Assembly: GCF_029931775.1 (NCBI RefSeq)
Contig: NC_079314.1
Span: 70,857,879-70,921,878, forward strand
Direction: 5' to 3'
Source: Euleptes europaea
Taxonomy: Eukaryota > Chordata > Lepidosauria > Squamata > Sphaerodactylidae
DNA: 64,000 nucleotides
The translations under genes were made by a program, and so were the position numbers. The notes beneath the pieces were generated by a model. That model ran no database searches, had not been told where the DNA came from, and was given only the letters and a program-made list of their open reading frames with translations. This document shows positions 22,311-33,640 of the stretch, piece after piece; within the stretch, counting starts at the first letter, position 1; every line of letters starts with the position of its first letter.

Positions 22311-23925
22311 TTGAGTAGGTTTTTAAGTAGACTTGTTTTGAATTGTATTGTTAATCTGTGGCAACCAAAACTACGAAGACTAATCCATTTATCAAAGCAT
22401 AACCTTTTGTGGACTCTGGCTCACTAACGTTTATGCCTCCCACAATGAACACATTAATTTTTAAGGTGACAGTGGAGTCTTCATCCTAATTATGTCTCCC
22501 CTCACAGCTAAATTTCACTGATTTCAACAGAATTTAGGGCTTTTCAAAACAATTTATTCTATCGTTTAAAAGAGATGTTGATTATATATGTATATGATAT
22601 ACATTGATTATATACATATAAAATAAGGAAAATATATGTATGTAATATATGGGGGGTGCCATTTTGTACTTTTGCCTCCCTTCAAAAAAAAAAATGTAGA
22701 TCCAGCACTGATCCCAAAACATTTTATGCTGATCACTGATATCATTGACAATGCAACCAATGTCGCTCTGATATTGTGTTTTGCTTCTTATTACTTCAGA
22801 TGACTAATCCATAGTGGAATTAGTTCAGTCTTAGACACAGATCCATAAACTATTTTTCCAGACAGGTGTGGGACTTTGGATTCCCCCAAGTGCTGGTAGC
22901 TTCTGATCCCAGTTGATTACGATCTCCACTTCTGATCCAGTCCCCTAATCCAACAAGTTAGTAACTCTCCCCCCAAAAAGGAGAGGCAGAAAGCTGCTCA
23001 GGAAAAAGCAACTGTGCTGTCCCCAGACCCACCCCAACTACCCCTGACTTAAGATTGCTCTGTTAGTTGTAGTTTTAAAGCCTGGGAAACAAGGAAAGTA
23101 TAGTATGTTACATAAAGACAATTGATTGACTTGTTGAATGATCATTGCATTTTTGAAAACTTAGAAAACTTGAAAAGTGGCAAACGTTAGATATTTTAAA
23201 ATTGATGTACTTATATTAAGACACAAAAGTCATTTTAAAGTGTTAGTAAGATTCATATGCTTTTCTTGTGGAAATTGTTTGGCTAATTCTAACTTCTAAT
23301 TAATAGCCTCTGGATTTCAATAAGCTGTATACCTTGGAATGTTACCGGTGTGAAGTGAAAGATCAGTGTGTTACTGTAAGAGAGATCAAAACAAATCTTG
23401 TATACTCCGACCGCATTATATCCTGCTGTGACTTGATGGAGGATATTTTTTTTTCACTTGCAAAAGAAAAAATTAATTCATGATGTTGCCAGATGTTGTC
23501 CCCTAATTTTTCAACCTCACTGCCTGCCTACAGAGTAGGTGGTCTCCTGAGGTAAAGCTAAGTATGTGTACACAGAGCCATGAATATGCTTAGTTAAACA
23601 GTTTCTGAAATATTAAAATTACACCAGTGGAGGGAAAAAAAGGTAAGTAGCAAGTGGCTTTATGTAGTTAAAGCTAAAGCTGGATTTTTCTCATGCTCTC
23701 AAGATACATCCACTTGTAGGACTAAATATTCAAATGGAAAATATGTTGATAACCTTGTATCGGCCATTGATCCTAATCGTTGGATCCTACCACTTGATCT
23801 TACTCAATTTTCCTCCTCACAGCAACTTCTATCCCACATGCTTATCCCATAATTCCTGGCATAGCCTTTTTGGAGGAGAAAAGGGGCTCCTCCTCCTCCT
23901 CTTACTAAAGGGGAATCTGGTTGGA
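22311..23925. other. Unassigned, mostly AT-rich sequence
   Basis: At 22369-22490 a very diverged relative of foldback element P2 may be present (GTGGACTCTGGCTCAC, TTTTTAAGGTGACAGTGGAG). At 22577-22650 there is a TATATG-rich low-complexity stretch. Nothing else is recognised. Confidence 0.4.
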
Positions 23926-24445
23926 TCAATCCTAAATCTTTACTTTCAAAATCAGAAATGAGCCAGAGGTCTAATCTGCATGGCTTATCTATAACCATAG
24001 TCAACCAGCACCTTCTAAGTCAAACTTCAATTGTTGACACATTAGTTTGTTTCCAGTGCTTTGCAACTGACAGTCTTACAGCCAGTATCAGATTTCTCAA
24101 AATGTAACCACATTTCTTTCCCAATGGTTCTTCCATTTGGCAGAATAACATCAGCATCGGGAGTGCACTTCATTTACTTACTTGAAGTTACAGTTTCACT
24201 TATGACTTTTCATACTTTGTCTCAAATTGTTTTATAATAGAACATGACCATCAGATACAATACAGAGAGAACCTTTCACTTGATGGCATCTCCAGCATTG
24301 ATCTGAAGTATTAACATCTTCCCCCGTTTTTGCTGGGGTATAATACCATCTAAAAAGGAGCTTCAGGCCATTTCCCCTAATACTGATGTTAATTGATGTA
24401 CTCAGAATATCTCTAAATATTTTTCCTATTTATCATTTTTTACTT
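23926..24445 (-). mobile_element. L1-like ORF2 C-terminal fossil
   Basis: Read on the minus strand, the segment around 24245-24355 translates to RWYYTPAKTGEDVN followed by CWRCHQVKGS, which aligns with YRWHLTPKKIAKIY and CWKCNKEVGS in the L1 at 5720-5830. Further downstream ARLSVAKHWKQTN resembles the TAARLLYAAKWK region of the same L1. The frame is full of stops, so this is an old 5'- and 3'-truncated copy. Limits are approximate. Confidence 0.5.
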
Positions 24446-25349
24446 CTAGTATCAAACCACTCCACCACTTTTACCTATGTATCCCAGATGTTTGTTGCAT
24501 CTGATCCTTGCACCATGGCAACTTTGGATAGAAGTGAGGATCACCACCTCAAATGACAGAAACAGTAGAGATTCACTCACAGTGCACGGGAAGTTGAGAC
24601 CAAATGTGTGGCACACAATACCAAACCGTGCCATCATTTCTTTCCATAAGCTGTCATAAGGTCAAGCACTAACCCTACTATTCTTGAGATAATGAGTATG
24701 ACCCTGGGCTTGGAAGAATGGTCCAGATCTAAATATGCCTCTCAGCTTCAGGGCCAGCATCTCTGGCCTCTTGTAAAAGATATCTGAGTAGCTTGAAGGG
24801 AGGACATGCATATGAAATGTGCAGCAAGAAACTTTGAGAATACCAGCTTCAGGAGAACATACGTGTATATACATACAAGTCGGCCAACTAAGCATACATT
24901 TTATGAAGAAGGCAATAAGCCATGGAAGTTTATGTCCTAATAAACCTGTTAGTATTTTGCAATTTTACAGGACTCTTTGAATTTTGCTTCCCAAATGGCC
25001 CTTTTGCTCCCTCCCCATCCCTTCCAAAAATGTCTAACCATTTGAAGGTTGCTACTTTGGAGGCCCTCTACCAGCGAATACATCCAGGTCTTTTGTGTCT
25101 TTCTGTTTCTCTCAGATAAGTACTAATGATTATAGCCAAATGATTCTATTGCTAGACCACAAGTGAGCTGCTTTGCTCCCCTACTGGTTTCTGGGGTTTT
25201 TTTGTGTGTGTGTTAATACTCTGATTGCTCTCTCTACTGACACTCTTGTCAGTTTTGGTATTAGCAGTTGTCATAAACATTCAGTCTAGCATTGTTTAGG
25301 GTAAAAAGTTAAGCTTCCAGCCTGGATTTTATGGAACCCTGCTCATAAT
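24446..25349. other. Unassigned intergenic sequence
   Basis: No gene or known repeat recognised; the first part could extend the L1 fossil. Confidence 0.4.
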
Positions 25350-25700
25350 AACCTTGCTTTGGCTTGTTCACCTTTCAGCGTGGCCCTTGGTATTCTTTCG
25401 TTCAGCCTATTCCTTGTTCATTTAATAATTTTGGAACTAATCCCCATCTTTTCCAGATTAGCTAATAATCTCCCGTATAGTACTGTGCCAAATGCTTTAG
25501 TGAAATTTAAGTGGACAGGATGTATCGCATTTCTATTGTCACTAAAGCAGTTAACTTATGAGAGGAAATAGGCATGATGTGCCTCTAATGAACAGATGTT
25601 ATTTCCCGCTCCTATGTTTCATTTGTCCCCGTTTCATCATAAGGGTGTCCTTAACTTTATTCTAAAGCATTAGTGATCATTATTTTAGACTGCCATCTAT
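25350..25700 (-). mobile_element. CR1-like reverse transcriptase fossil
   Basis: On the minus strand, bases near 25480-25535 read AIHPVHLNFTKAFGTV, close to the CR1/L2-clade reverse transcriptase motif A (VYLDFSKAFDTV), with the first catalytic Asp replaced. Surrounding frames are broken. Limits are approximate. Confidence 0.5.
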
Positions 25701-26699
25701 CACTTTTTTATGTAAGGTGTGTATGAGAATGATTTCCCAACTTACATGCAGTTATAGAATGACATTTCCAAAGTACATTTTAATTCGCTTTTGTCTCTAA
25801 AAATAACACGGAGGCTTAAGCCTGAATTCTCAGAAGATTCTTATGCAGTATGCTTGGGTTAGGTTACAGAAATCCTATCTGTCACAGTACTTAGGACAAG
25901 CATGTGACTGTTTTGAATTCAATGGCATGTTCTGTTTTTTTCTAATGCAGATTTAGAGCACTGTTTCAGACATTCTGCATACAACAGTTCCTCAGACTCT
26001 AATTGGACTGCACATGTGCTCACCTAGGCACAGCAGGAAATGTGTATGCATCAAAAAGTCTTTATTCCAACCATGCAGTAAGCTGATTGTCCCAGATAAC
26101 TAAAAAAATGTCATATTTATCCAGGGTGTTCATTAAACACTTGGGAATCCCAGCTTTATTTCTTTCCTTGAATTGAGCACCACACAAAAGTGGAAGAGAG
26201 AGATGACAACGACTTTCTCGTCCCATCCTACTCCTTGGTTCTCCACAACTGCATTGAACATCAGCGATGAGACTACAGTCTGAAGGACCTTGGAGCTTTC
26301 CCTGGGGCATATATAGGTAAACTAGTGCTCATTTTCTACTCTGCCCTGGTACAGAATTTCCACTCAAAGCAAGCTGGGTTTTTCCTCTGCTGAATTACAG
26401 TACAGAAAAATCCGCTCCTGGTTTACTACTCTTCCCTGCTATTTCACTTGTGCTCAAGGCAAAGGGAAGAGAGGCATCCTTGCCCAGCATCCAATTTGCC
26501 TTTTAAGTCCACTAGAGTCATCATAGCTGGTGCAGTACTGTGCCTATAAGAATGGGTTGTTGACTGCCTGTTACATCTTCATTGTATTACGAGAAGCTGG
26601 ATATCTGCATTCTATTGGCAGGCAGAGGTCTTGCTTCAGTTGCATATCTGAAGTCATTTTGTCACTTCTGCTCATCTAGCATATTGGTTATGCTACTGC
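25701..26699. other. Unassigned intergenic sequence
   Basis: No gene or known repeat recognised. Confidence 0.45.
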
Positions 26700-26745
26700 A
26701 GTGCATAATCTCCTGCCGGTGGCAAAGAAGGACCTGGCAACCCTA
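26700..26745 (+). mobile_element. hAT-like element B, right-end fragment
   Basis: CTCCTGCCGGTGGCAAAGAA followed by GGACCTGGCAACCCTA is the last 40 or so bases of element B, including its terminal repeat. Confidence 0.75.
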
Positions 26746-27030
26746 TCAATGAGGACAGCATCAATGTACTGTGGGGGTTTGGCTTGCTCCTGGCCATCTG
26801 CAGCATATGAAGGGCTGGGCCTGCCCCCTGTGCCTGCCCCAGCCAGATGTGAGGCAAGTCCCTATAGCTTGGAGCTGGCTGCCAGTAGTAAAAAAGGAAG
26901 CAGGGGGTGTACCTTGCTTGAAGCAACAAAGTACCTTGAACCTGCCATGATTTGTAACTGATTGTACATTCATCTGATTTATGGGAAGGCAGGGCATTAA
27001 TATTATGATCTAATAAATGAATAACATAAA
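26746..27030 (+). mobile_element. Possible LINE/SINE 3' tail at the end of unassigned sequence
   Basis: GGGAAGGCAGGGCATTAATA followed by TAATAAATGAATAA at 26980-27025 looks like the last bases of an L2/CR1-type 3' end. The preceding GC-rich part is unassigned. Confidence 0.35.
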
Positions 27031-28860
27031 ATTAATGTAAGACAGGTATGCCCTTGTATCTGCTGAAATAGAGTATTTTCAGAAAAACGCATGCTGCAAA
27101 AAATATTATTTTAATCCGCTGTAGGACTTTGCTGTTTTTGCTGCAAGAGATGTATCTTCCCTTTTGGAGTGCTGCATAACCTACCATTAGTAGCTGAAGC
27201 CTTATCTTTACAAGGGGGAAACTTGCAATGTTTCTTTACTACAGGCAAAACTGTACTCTGAACCACTCTTCTGGAGCAAGACAACTTTCTAGGCCTGAAC
27301 TCTCAACATTAAGAGCATTGTTCAAGATTTCCACTATAGCCCTCCAGGGTGGCAGTCCCACCACAACTCCTTTCTTTCTTCTTTTAATCCCTACACATTT
27401 CCTTCCCTGAGAGCCTCCACCCGCCACTAACTTCATCTACAATAATGCCAAAGGAAACAAAGTATTCCCTCCCTTTTTAAAGAAGCCCAATCTTTAACCA
27501 CAGAAACCACCTGAGGGCTCAATTTCCACTCTTCGTTAAAATCCAGTGGATAACTTGTGATAAATAAAGGTGAAAAAAATAGCATTGAACCAACTAAAAT
27601 ATACACAGGATGCGGATTCCATGAATTCACTACAAAGCGCAGTCAGATTTGGGTGTAGGTGTAATTGTTTTTTTCCAAAGAACCGTACACAAGCTTAATC
27701 ATATTAAACAACCAAGTAGACCACTATTTAGATTTTGATGTGGGGTGGGGAAGGAAACAGGGTACACAATGAGACCGGGGATGTGCGGTCGGAATTGCCA
27801 ACAGACATTGCTTTGAAAACACAAACTCAGGCAGATAACTACACTTTAAGCTTTCCGTTTCTCTTTTTCAAAAAGCAGACTTGTTGAATATATGTAATGC
27901 ATTAAAGATATTTCACCTTTCAGAAAGCACACCTGCTCAAAAATATAGAGGGCAAGTGACATGGTTGTTGTCTTGCAGAGGGCCAGGCTTGGCAACAGTT
28001 ACCCCTCAGCCCCGGCACGGAGAGTGAAGTAACTCCCTGGGTCAGGAGGACCAGACTTCGGCGGCAGCTTAGGGGGGAGGAGGGGGAGGGAGGGTCATCT
28101 CTTGCTCTTCATCCTGGGTGTTATTTATGCAGGCCGAGTGAACAGCAGGTCAATTTTCCAGGCCTCTGGAACATAACCAAGAATAACTGGTTTTAATATA
28201 TATGATTCATCTTTTTTTTTAAAAAAAAATCTATACTAAGAAAACAAGGGGGAATCTGTGGCAGGAAGGAAAAGAAGAGGAGGAAGAAATTAACAAGTGG
28301 GCTTTGATCCCCCCTCCCCCCATGCTGAAACCTTTAGCAGCCTTGGAAAGCCTACGGATATTCGGATACTCATACAGCCAGAGGGTGAGACTGAAAGGGC
28401 ATTGAAGGGGAAAGCACGCTCTCCGCAGCAGCTTATGAAAATTGCTGGCAGTGGCTCAGATCCGGTTCAGTGTGGGAATGAGTGTAGGAGTAGTGTCAGG
28501 GTGTGGGCGGTAGAGAAGGTTGGGAGTTACGAATGTTTGCTTAGAGCTGATTATAAGCTGCAACGCAGGTTATTCAGCACTTTTCTCATTTACAAGCTCC
28601 AGGGATTCCGATGACTAACTCACCAATCACCGACTTGGCAGCAGAAAGGTACAAATGTCTCATAGCAAACAAGGCTTTGAACAATCACTTGAGTTTTTAA
28701 AGAAGTCAGGCGCTGATTTAATTCTGCCTGCCTCTTTTACTGAAAACCATTCAAAGTTTATGAATGATGTATATAACAAGAATAATGAGCAAACTATGTA
28801 CTGATTAGGCTTCAACTCGGCTCTGTTTTGAGTTTTAAAGCAGTTCTATCAATTGCTTGA

Positions 28861-28893
<33 letters not shown>

Positions 28894-29479
28894 TACCCTT
28901 CCTCAGCTAACTCCAAAAAGACATTACATTGTGGTCAATAAAATCATAGCAGCTGATCACCAGTGCAGTAAAGCACACCAGATGTCCCACTGATGCAGCA
29001 GGACAGGATTTTTATTTAGATTTATATCTTCACCTGATATCCTCCCCCACACCAACCACCCAAGCATGAATCAGACATGGCCAGAGATGTTGTGTCATAT
29101 AGCAAACCAAAGGTCACTCCTACTCATGTCAGCAAGACCAGCCCATAGCCCCATGCCACCTTTACAAAGCTGTACCCATCAAACATAACCATTACTATGA
29201 GTGGTAAGCTTCAATGTGCATAGCCCAAACAGGAAAATGATCGGAAATAGGATACTGGCTTACTTGGATTGGTGCCAAAGCAAGTACCCGACAGCAAGTA
29301 CCCGTCAAATGACACAGAGGCACAAAGCAACAATACGCTTCAATCCACCATTTTATTCAGTCTTGAATCATGTTGAGACCATGACTGCAGACAGACAGGT
29401 TAAAAACATTCTAAAAAATAAATGGTTGCTTTGTTTGTAACTACATTCAGTTGTTCCACTACTATTGCACCATTACTAC
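27031..29479. other. Long repeat-poor intergenic stretch
   Basis: Apart from an (AC)n run at 28860-28888 I recognise no transposon for about 2.4 kb, which is unusual here. The part at 27780-28620 has mixed base composition with GC-rich blocks and an ordered, non-repetitive look. It may be conserved regulatory sequence of the HMGA2-LLPH interval; this cannot be shown without comparison. The 105-codon frame at 28297-28614 has no recognisable features. Confidence 0.4.
28860..28888. repeat. (AC)n microsatellite
   Basis: About 14 uninterrupted CA dinucleotides. Confidence 0.95.
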
Positions 29480-29757
29480 CGCTTAGATCAATTTTATGGC
29501 TCTGTTGATCCCCTGCTGTTTTGGAGAAATGTTGTATTTCGATTAATATCATGGGGGAAATTATATATAAATGGCACCATCATTAGATCACATAGGATTT
29601 TAGTTTATGGAACAATTTTTAAAATATATGTATATAAATTTTATTATTGTATTGAATGTTTTATATTATTGAATAGTATTGTCTGTATGTTGTGAGCCGC
29701 CCTGAGCCCTACCTTGACAGGGCGGGATAAAAATCAAAAACAACAACAACAATAGAA
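29480..29757 (+). mobile_element. L2-like LINE 3' end
   Basis: A T-rich 3' UTR leads to TGTGAGCCGCCCTGAGCCCT, GACAGGGCGGGATAAAAATC and an AACAACAACAAC tail, the conserved 3' end of reptile L2/CR1-type LINEs. It abuts a type-A SINE. Confidence 0.65.
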
Positions 29758-29985
29758 GAAGAGGAGTTGGTTTTTATATGCCAACTTTCCCTATCACTTA
29801 AGGAAGAATCAAACCGGGTTACAATCACCTTCTCTTCCCCTCCCCACAACAGACACCCTGTGAGGTAGGTGGGGCTGAGAGAGCTCTAAGAGAACAGTGA
29901 CTAGCCCTAGGTCACCCAGCTGGCTTCATGTGTAAGAGTAGGGAATCAAACCCAGTTCTCCAGATTAGAGTTCACCGCTCTTAAT
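29755..29985 (-). mobile_element. tRNA-derived SINE, type A, 5'-truncated
   Basis: From GAAGAAGAGGAGTTGGTTTT through the body to GAGTTCACCGCTCTTAA; the tRNA-like head is cut short. Confidence 0.82.
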
Positions 29986-30104
29986 AGGCATAGGGACCCG
30001 AGAAAATGGAACTGTGCCAGAGGGCACTGTCTAGAAAGCAAATAGTGTTGAATTTTAAATTTCTGTGAAAATTTTATTCAGCTCTCGTTTTCCTCCTCCT
30101 TCAT

Positions 30105-30360
30105 ACTGGATTGTTTATTATACTGTCTTTATCTCATTTTTCTGAAATTGTGAAATCCAGTTCATTGGACCCTATTATTTGTGAAAATCCAGGCTATTGT
30201 ATACATTATACAGTTTTTATTCCATCGTTTATTGTATACATTATACAGCTTTCTTGCATTATTCATTATATGCATTATACTGGTCTTTTTCACGTGGCTC
30301 TTATAACTCTGTAATCCACCTTGAGTCTCAATGAATGCAATGAATAATTAAAGCCTTAAT
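30105..30360 (+). mobile_element. LINE 3' end (L2-like)
   Basis: T-rich sequence with three degenerate copies of ATTGTATACATTATACAG, ending in CTGTAATCCACCTTGAGTCT and an ATGAATAATTAA tail. Confidence 0.5.
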
Positions 30361-31968
30361 TAAGTAACTGACTTGCAGCTGATCTCTTGTAAAGCTGGTT
30401 TTAAGCAATGTTTCAAGAAACTATTTCACGAAGTTGTGATCTGATCTATCAGTTAATTTTTTTCCTAATCACCATCACCAGTTAGTATTGTTGAGCTCAA
30501 CGAAGGAGCACTTTGTAGTATTTAAACAAAATGGAACAGAGCAAGAGCCAATTATGGATGTCATGAGTGATCCTAATCCTTTGAATTAAAGCCATGCAGA
30601 AAGTCTTGAAAGAGCAACATATTCAAGTGCATTTCCTAGAAATTCTGTATGAGAAAAAACGTGTGCCCCTTCATGTCCAAACGTCATGTGAGTGTCTATT
30701 TGACAGAAGTACATGTATGTATTCCAGGCACATGTCATCACTGAAAAATAAGCACCTGCACAATTTTAACCCACCAGGAGTGGATTGGGAAGTTAAAACA
30801 AGCCATGCTGAGTGGTCCCGCAGCACTGCAAGCCATAACGTGCAGGGGCCACTGACTTCAACCCGATCAACAGTGGGCATTAGCTCCCCCATTGCTTCCT
30901 CCCACAAAATGGTGGTCAGTGTGGGAGGAGGCAACTGATGAGGTGACCCTGTTTAATGTTATTGTGGAAGGATCTAACCATTCAAAAATCATAGCTTGCT
31001 ACTAAATGGAACCTTGACACAGCCAAAGAGCATAATCCATAACCTTTGATCATGTAGTCCTCATGCACTGCAGAGTTACAGACACCAGGCACAGTTCAGT
31101 TTGGCTCTGTCTGTTAGGTAAGTGAGGGTACTGAGTAAGATGACTTAAGGATGGCAGCCAGGACAGACCTCAGCCCTTTTGAAGCACTGATTTACCTCAC
31201 CCAATTTTTTTAAACAGCCTTTTTCGTGACAAAGGAGAATTTCTGGGTCCAAAAGTTCATCTCGAACTACTATGACTGTCAGCCTCTCAGAGCGATTAAG
31301 GAGGGTAAAGGTAAATTATGACAGGTATTGTTTATTTAAGGAAGCTATTCTGTATAAGCAGGCTAAAGCATCTAAACTTAAAAATAGCTATTCTTAGCTT
31401 ATACAGTTCTGACCCTAATAATTCAAATACAATAAAATATACATAAATAGAATTCCTGTTATGCTGGTTATGAGGAAGTCACTGATGTTCCCTTTGTGTC
31501 TTTGAAGTTCCACATGGAAATGTAGCAGCCTCACCAAAGGAGGAAGGGGGGGCACAGCCCTGCCCATCATTTGCAATCCAAGGCTGCAGTCCTAAGCATG
31601 CTTATTTAGAAGTAAGTCCCTTTGAAAAAAGTGGGATCTGAATCCCTAAAAACATACTTAAGATTCGGTTGTGAGTGAGCAGAACTTGTAATCATTAAAG
31701 ATTGGTGATTATGGGGCATGAGATGGAAAAGAAATATGATGTTTGCTCAGAGAGTTGGAGGGTACAAATGTAGAGTACAAGATCACTTGTAGGGTTATTC
31801 TGGTGCAATGAAAATGGTAAATCCTGCATTCTGACAATTATGATGCCTTCCTAGTCCTGGGTCTGGAAGAAAGAAATGTAACACATTTAATAGTGTGTTA
31901 TTTATAATGCTTAACCTCAGAAGTCATTTTTTTTCCTGTTGTGTCTGACAGATGGTCACCACTCAGTG
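30361..31968. other. Unassigned intergenic sequence
   Basis: No gene recognised. At 31575-31675 the sequence CTGCAGTCCTAAGCATGC with TTAGAAGTAAGTCCC resembles one arm of the TGCAATCCTA-type hairpin repeat. Confidence 0.4.
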
Positions 31969-31971
31969 TTA

Positions 31972-32488
31972 GGCACTTTCACACATCCTGAATAATGCTC
32001 TTTCAATCCACTTTCAATGCACTTTAACGATCGTTTGCAAGTGGCTTTTGCCATTTCAAACGGGGGACTTCCAAGATGGCGACCAGCACGCTGCTGAGTT
32101 ATGCTCTCTTGCCAGAATTTTAGAGATTTAGCATTTATTTTATCTCATTTTAGTTTAATTTTAGTTGGAGAGATTGTTGATTTCTAGCAGTCCCAGGTAA
32201 TTAATTTCATGTACTCCAGCTGGACTTATCTTTGCTGTGGTTGTAAACCATGAGCCCGCGTCTGAGATGGAAAAGAAAATGGAGGAGGAACTCAGGCCAG
32301 CTTTCTCCAACGAAGTCTACAAAACAACTGAAAATTGACAATTTTATTCCTTCTAAAGATGATGTCAGTGGCTTATCAGCTTTTTACTCTTTAAATAGAT
32401 ACGAAGCCATTTCACACAGTAAAATCCAGCTGCAAAGTGCATTGAAATTGGATTGAAAGTGCATTATTCGGCATGTGTGAAAAGTGCC
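31972..32488. mobile_element. PIF/Harbinger-like MITE with TTA duplication, interrupted
   Basis: Inverted ends GGCACTTTCACACA and GGCACTTTTCACACA (right end read inward) are flanked by TTA at 31969-31971 and 32489-32491, the TSD typical of PIF/Harbinger. Inner arms AATCCACTTTCAATGCACTT and AAGTGCATTGAAATTGGATT also pair. It is interrupted by a 344-bp insertion at 32062-32405. Confidence 0.75.
32062..32405 (+). mobile_element. Insertion resembling the 5' end of an L1-like LINE
   Basis: The insert starts GGGGACTTCCAAGATGGCGA, which resembles the 5' start of L1 elements and contains a YY1-type CAAGATGGCG site. It is flanked by GCCATTTCAAAC (32050-32061) and GCCATTTCACAC (32406-32417). An open frame from 32250 reads MSPRLRWKRKWRRNSG and TKQLKIDNFIPSK, like a basic LINE ORF1 head. 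It ends without a poly(A), so it keeps the 5' end and lacks the 3' end, the reverse of the usual truncation. Confidence 0.6.
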
Positions 32489-32704
32489 TTATAAGTATAG
32501 GCTTATATATTTACACTAAGAGTTTTGTTTGTTGAGAACTTCATGGTGAACATCATTGCCAGCAGAACATACTAGGTTTGAGTGTTACGAGCCTTAGATC
32601 AGTTCGTCCCATTCTTACAGTTTATTATCCATCTGGAACACCAAACTGGGCAGCTTTGGTATGCTGTTTGTTTGCACAGGAGATAAATCAATTTCTCCCT
32701 AGAG

Positions 32705-33640
32705 TAGGATTGCCAACCTCCAGGTACTTAAGAACCAGCACACAGCTCAAATTTGCAAAAAGTATCAAACAGTTATAATCAAATATTATACAATACAGTG
32801 ACTACAATAGTAAGGTGCAAGCAAGAAAAAACAACATACAATAAATGTACAAGGACAACAAAAATGATAGACAGAGAGTTGCGATGTCTCCAAAAAAGTA
32901 TCACAACAGACTTTTCAAAGAGCCAGAAGATCCAACGATCTTTTAAAGGTGTCTAAGCAGACTTTTCCATACTGACGAGTCAAAAAATCCTCATGGACTA
33001 CAAGGATGGAACAAAAAGGGGGGAAATAACCCCGGTACCACGGAAGAATGTAGAATGGAAAACGTCTTCCGGAATTATAACGTTTTTCGCAAATATATCG
33101 CTTCTTCAGCCTAATAAAAAAAACACATTTGTTCCATCCTGTTAGTCCACGAGGACTTTTTGACTCATCAGTATGGAAAAGTCTGCTTAGACACCTTTAA
33201 AAGATCATTGGATCTTCTGGCTCTTTGAAAAGTCTGTTGTGACACTTTTTTGGAGACATCACAACTCTCTGTCTATTGTTTTTGTTGTCCTTGTACATTT
33301 ATTGTATGTTGTTTTTTCTTGCTTGCACCTCACTATTGTAGTCACTGTATTGTATAATATTTGATTATAACTGTTTGATACTTTTGCAAATTTGAGCTGC
33401 ATGCTGGTTCTTATTTATCTGCTAACTGTACAGTGCAGGTGATCCTTGTGTTTGAACCTCCAGGTACTAGCTGGAGATCTCCTGCTATTAAAACTGATTT
33501 CCAGCCAACAGAGATCAGTTCACCTGGAGAAAATGGCCGCTTTGGCAATTGGACTCAATGGCATTTAAGCCCCTCCCTAAACCCTCCCCTCCTCAGGCTC
33601 CTCCCCAAAAACCTCCTGCTGATGGCAAAGAGGGATCTGT
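32705..33640 (+). mobile_element. hAT-like element B, interrupted by foldback P3
   Basis: The left end TAGGATTGCCAACC is at 32705-32718 and the body (TACTAGCTGGAGATCTCCTG, CACCTGGAGAAAATGGCCGC, CCTCAGGCTCCTCCCCAAAA) resumes at 33455. The right terminal repeat is lost near 33640. Confidence 0.82.
32729..33454 (+). mobile_element. Foldback element P3, long arms, 14-bp TSD
   Basis: A 726-bp insert flanked by AACCTCCAGGTACT at 32715-32728 and 33455-33468. Arms of about 285 bp (32729-33016 and 33127-33413) pair with few mismatches; a central spacer (about 33017-33126) is not duplicated, and a 41-nt unpaired tail (33414-33454) follows the right arm. In the spacer the minus strand has CTGAAGA (33103-33109), a GCGA/TTGC hairpin and GAAA (33085-33088), again hammerhead-like with one extra base. 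The layout matches element P1 although the sequences differ. Confidence 0.8.

Noticed and set aside
32985-33000. CTGACGAG/CTGATGAG word in the arms of P3 as a canonical hammerhead core
   Set aside because: No GAAA follows the neighbouring GTCC/GGAC hairpin at the needed place; the spacer motif at 33085-33109 fits better.
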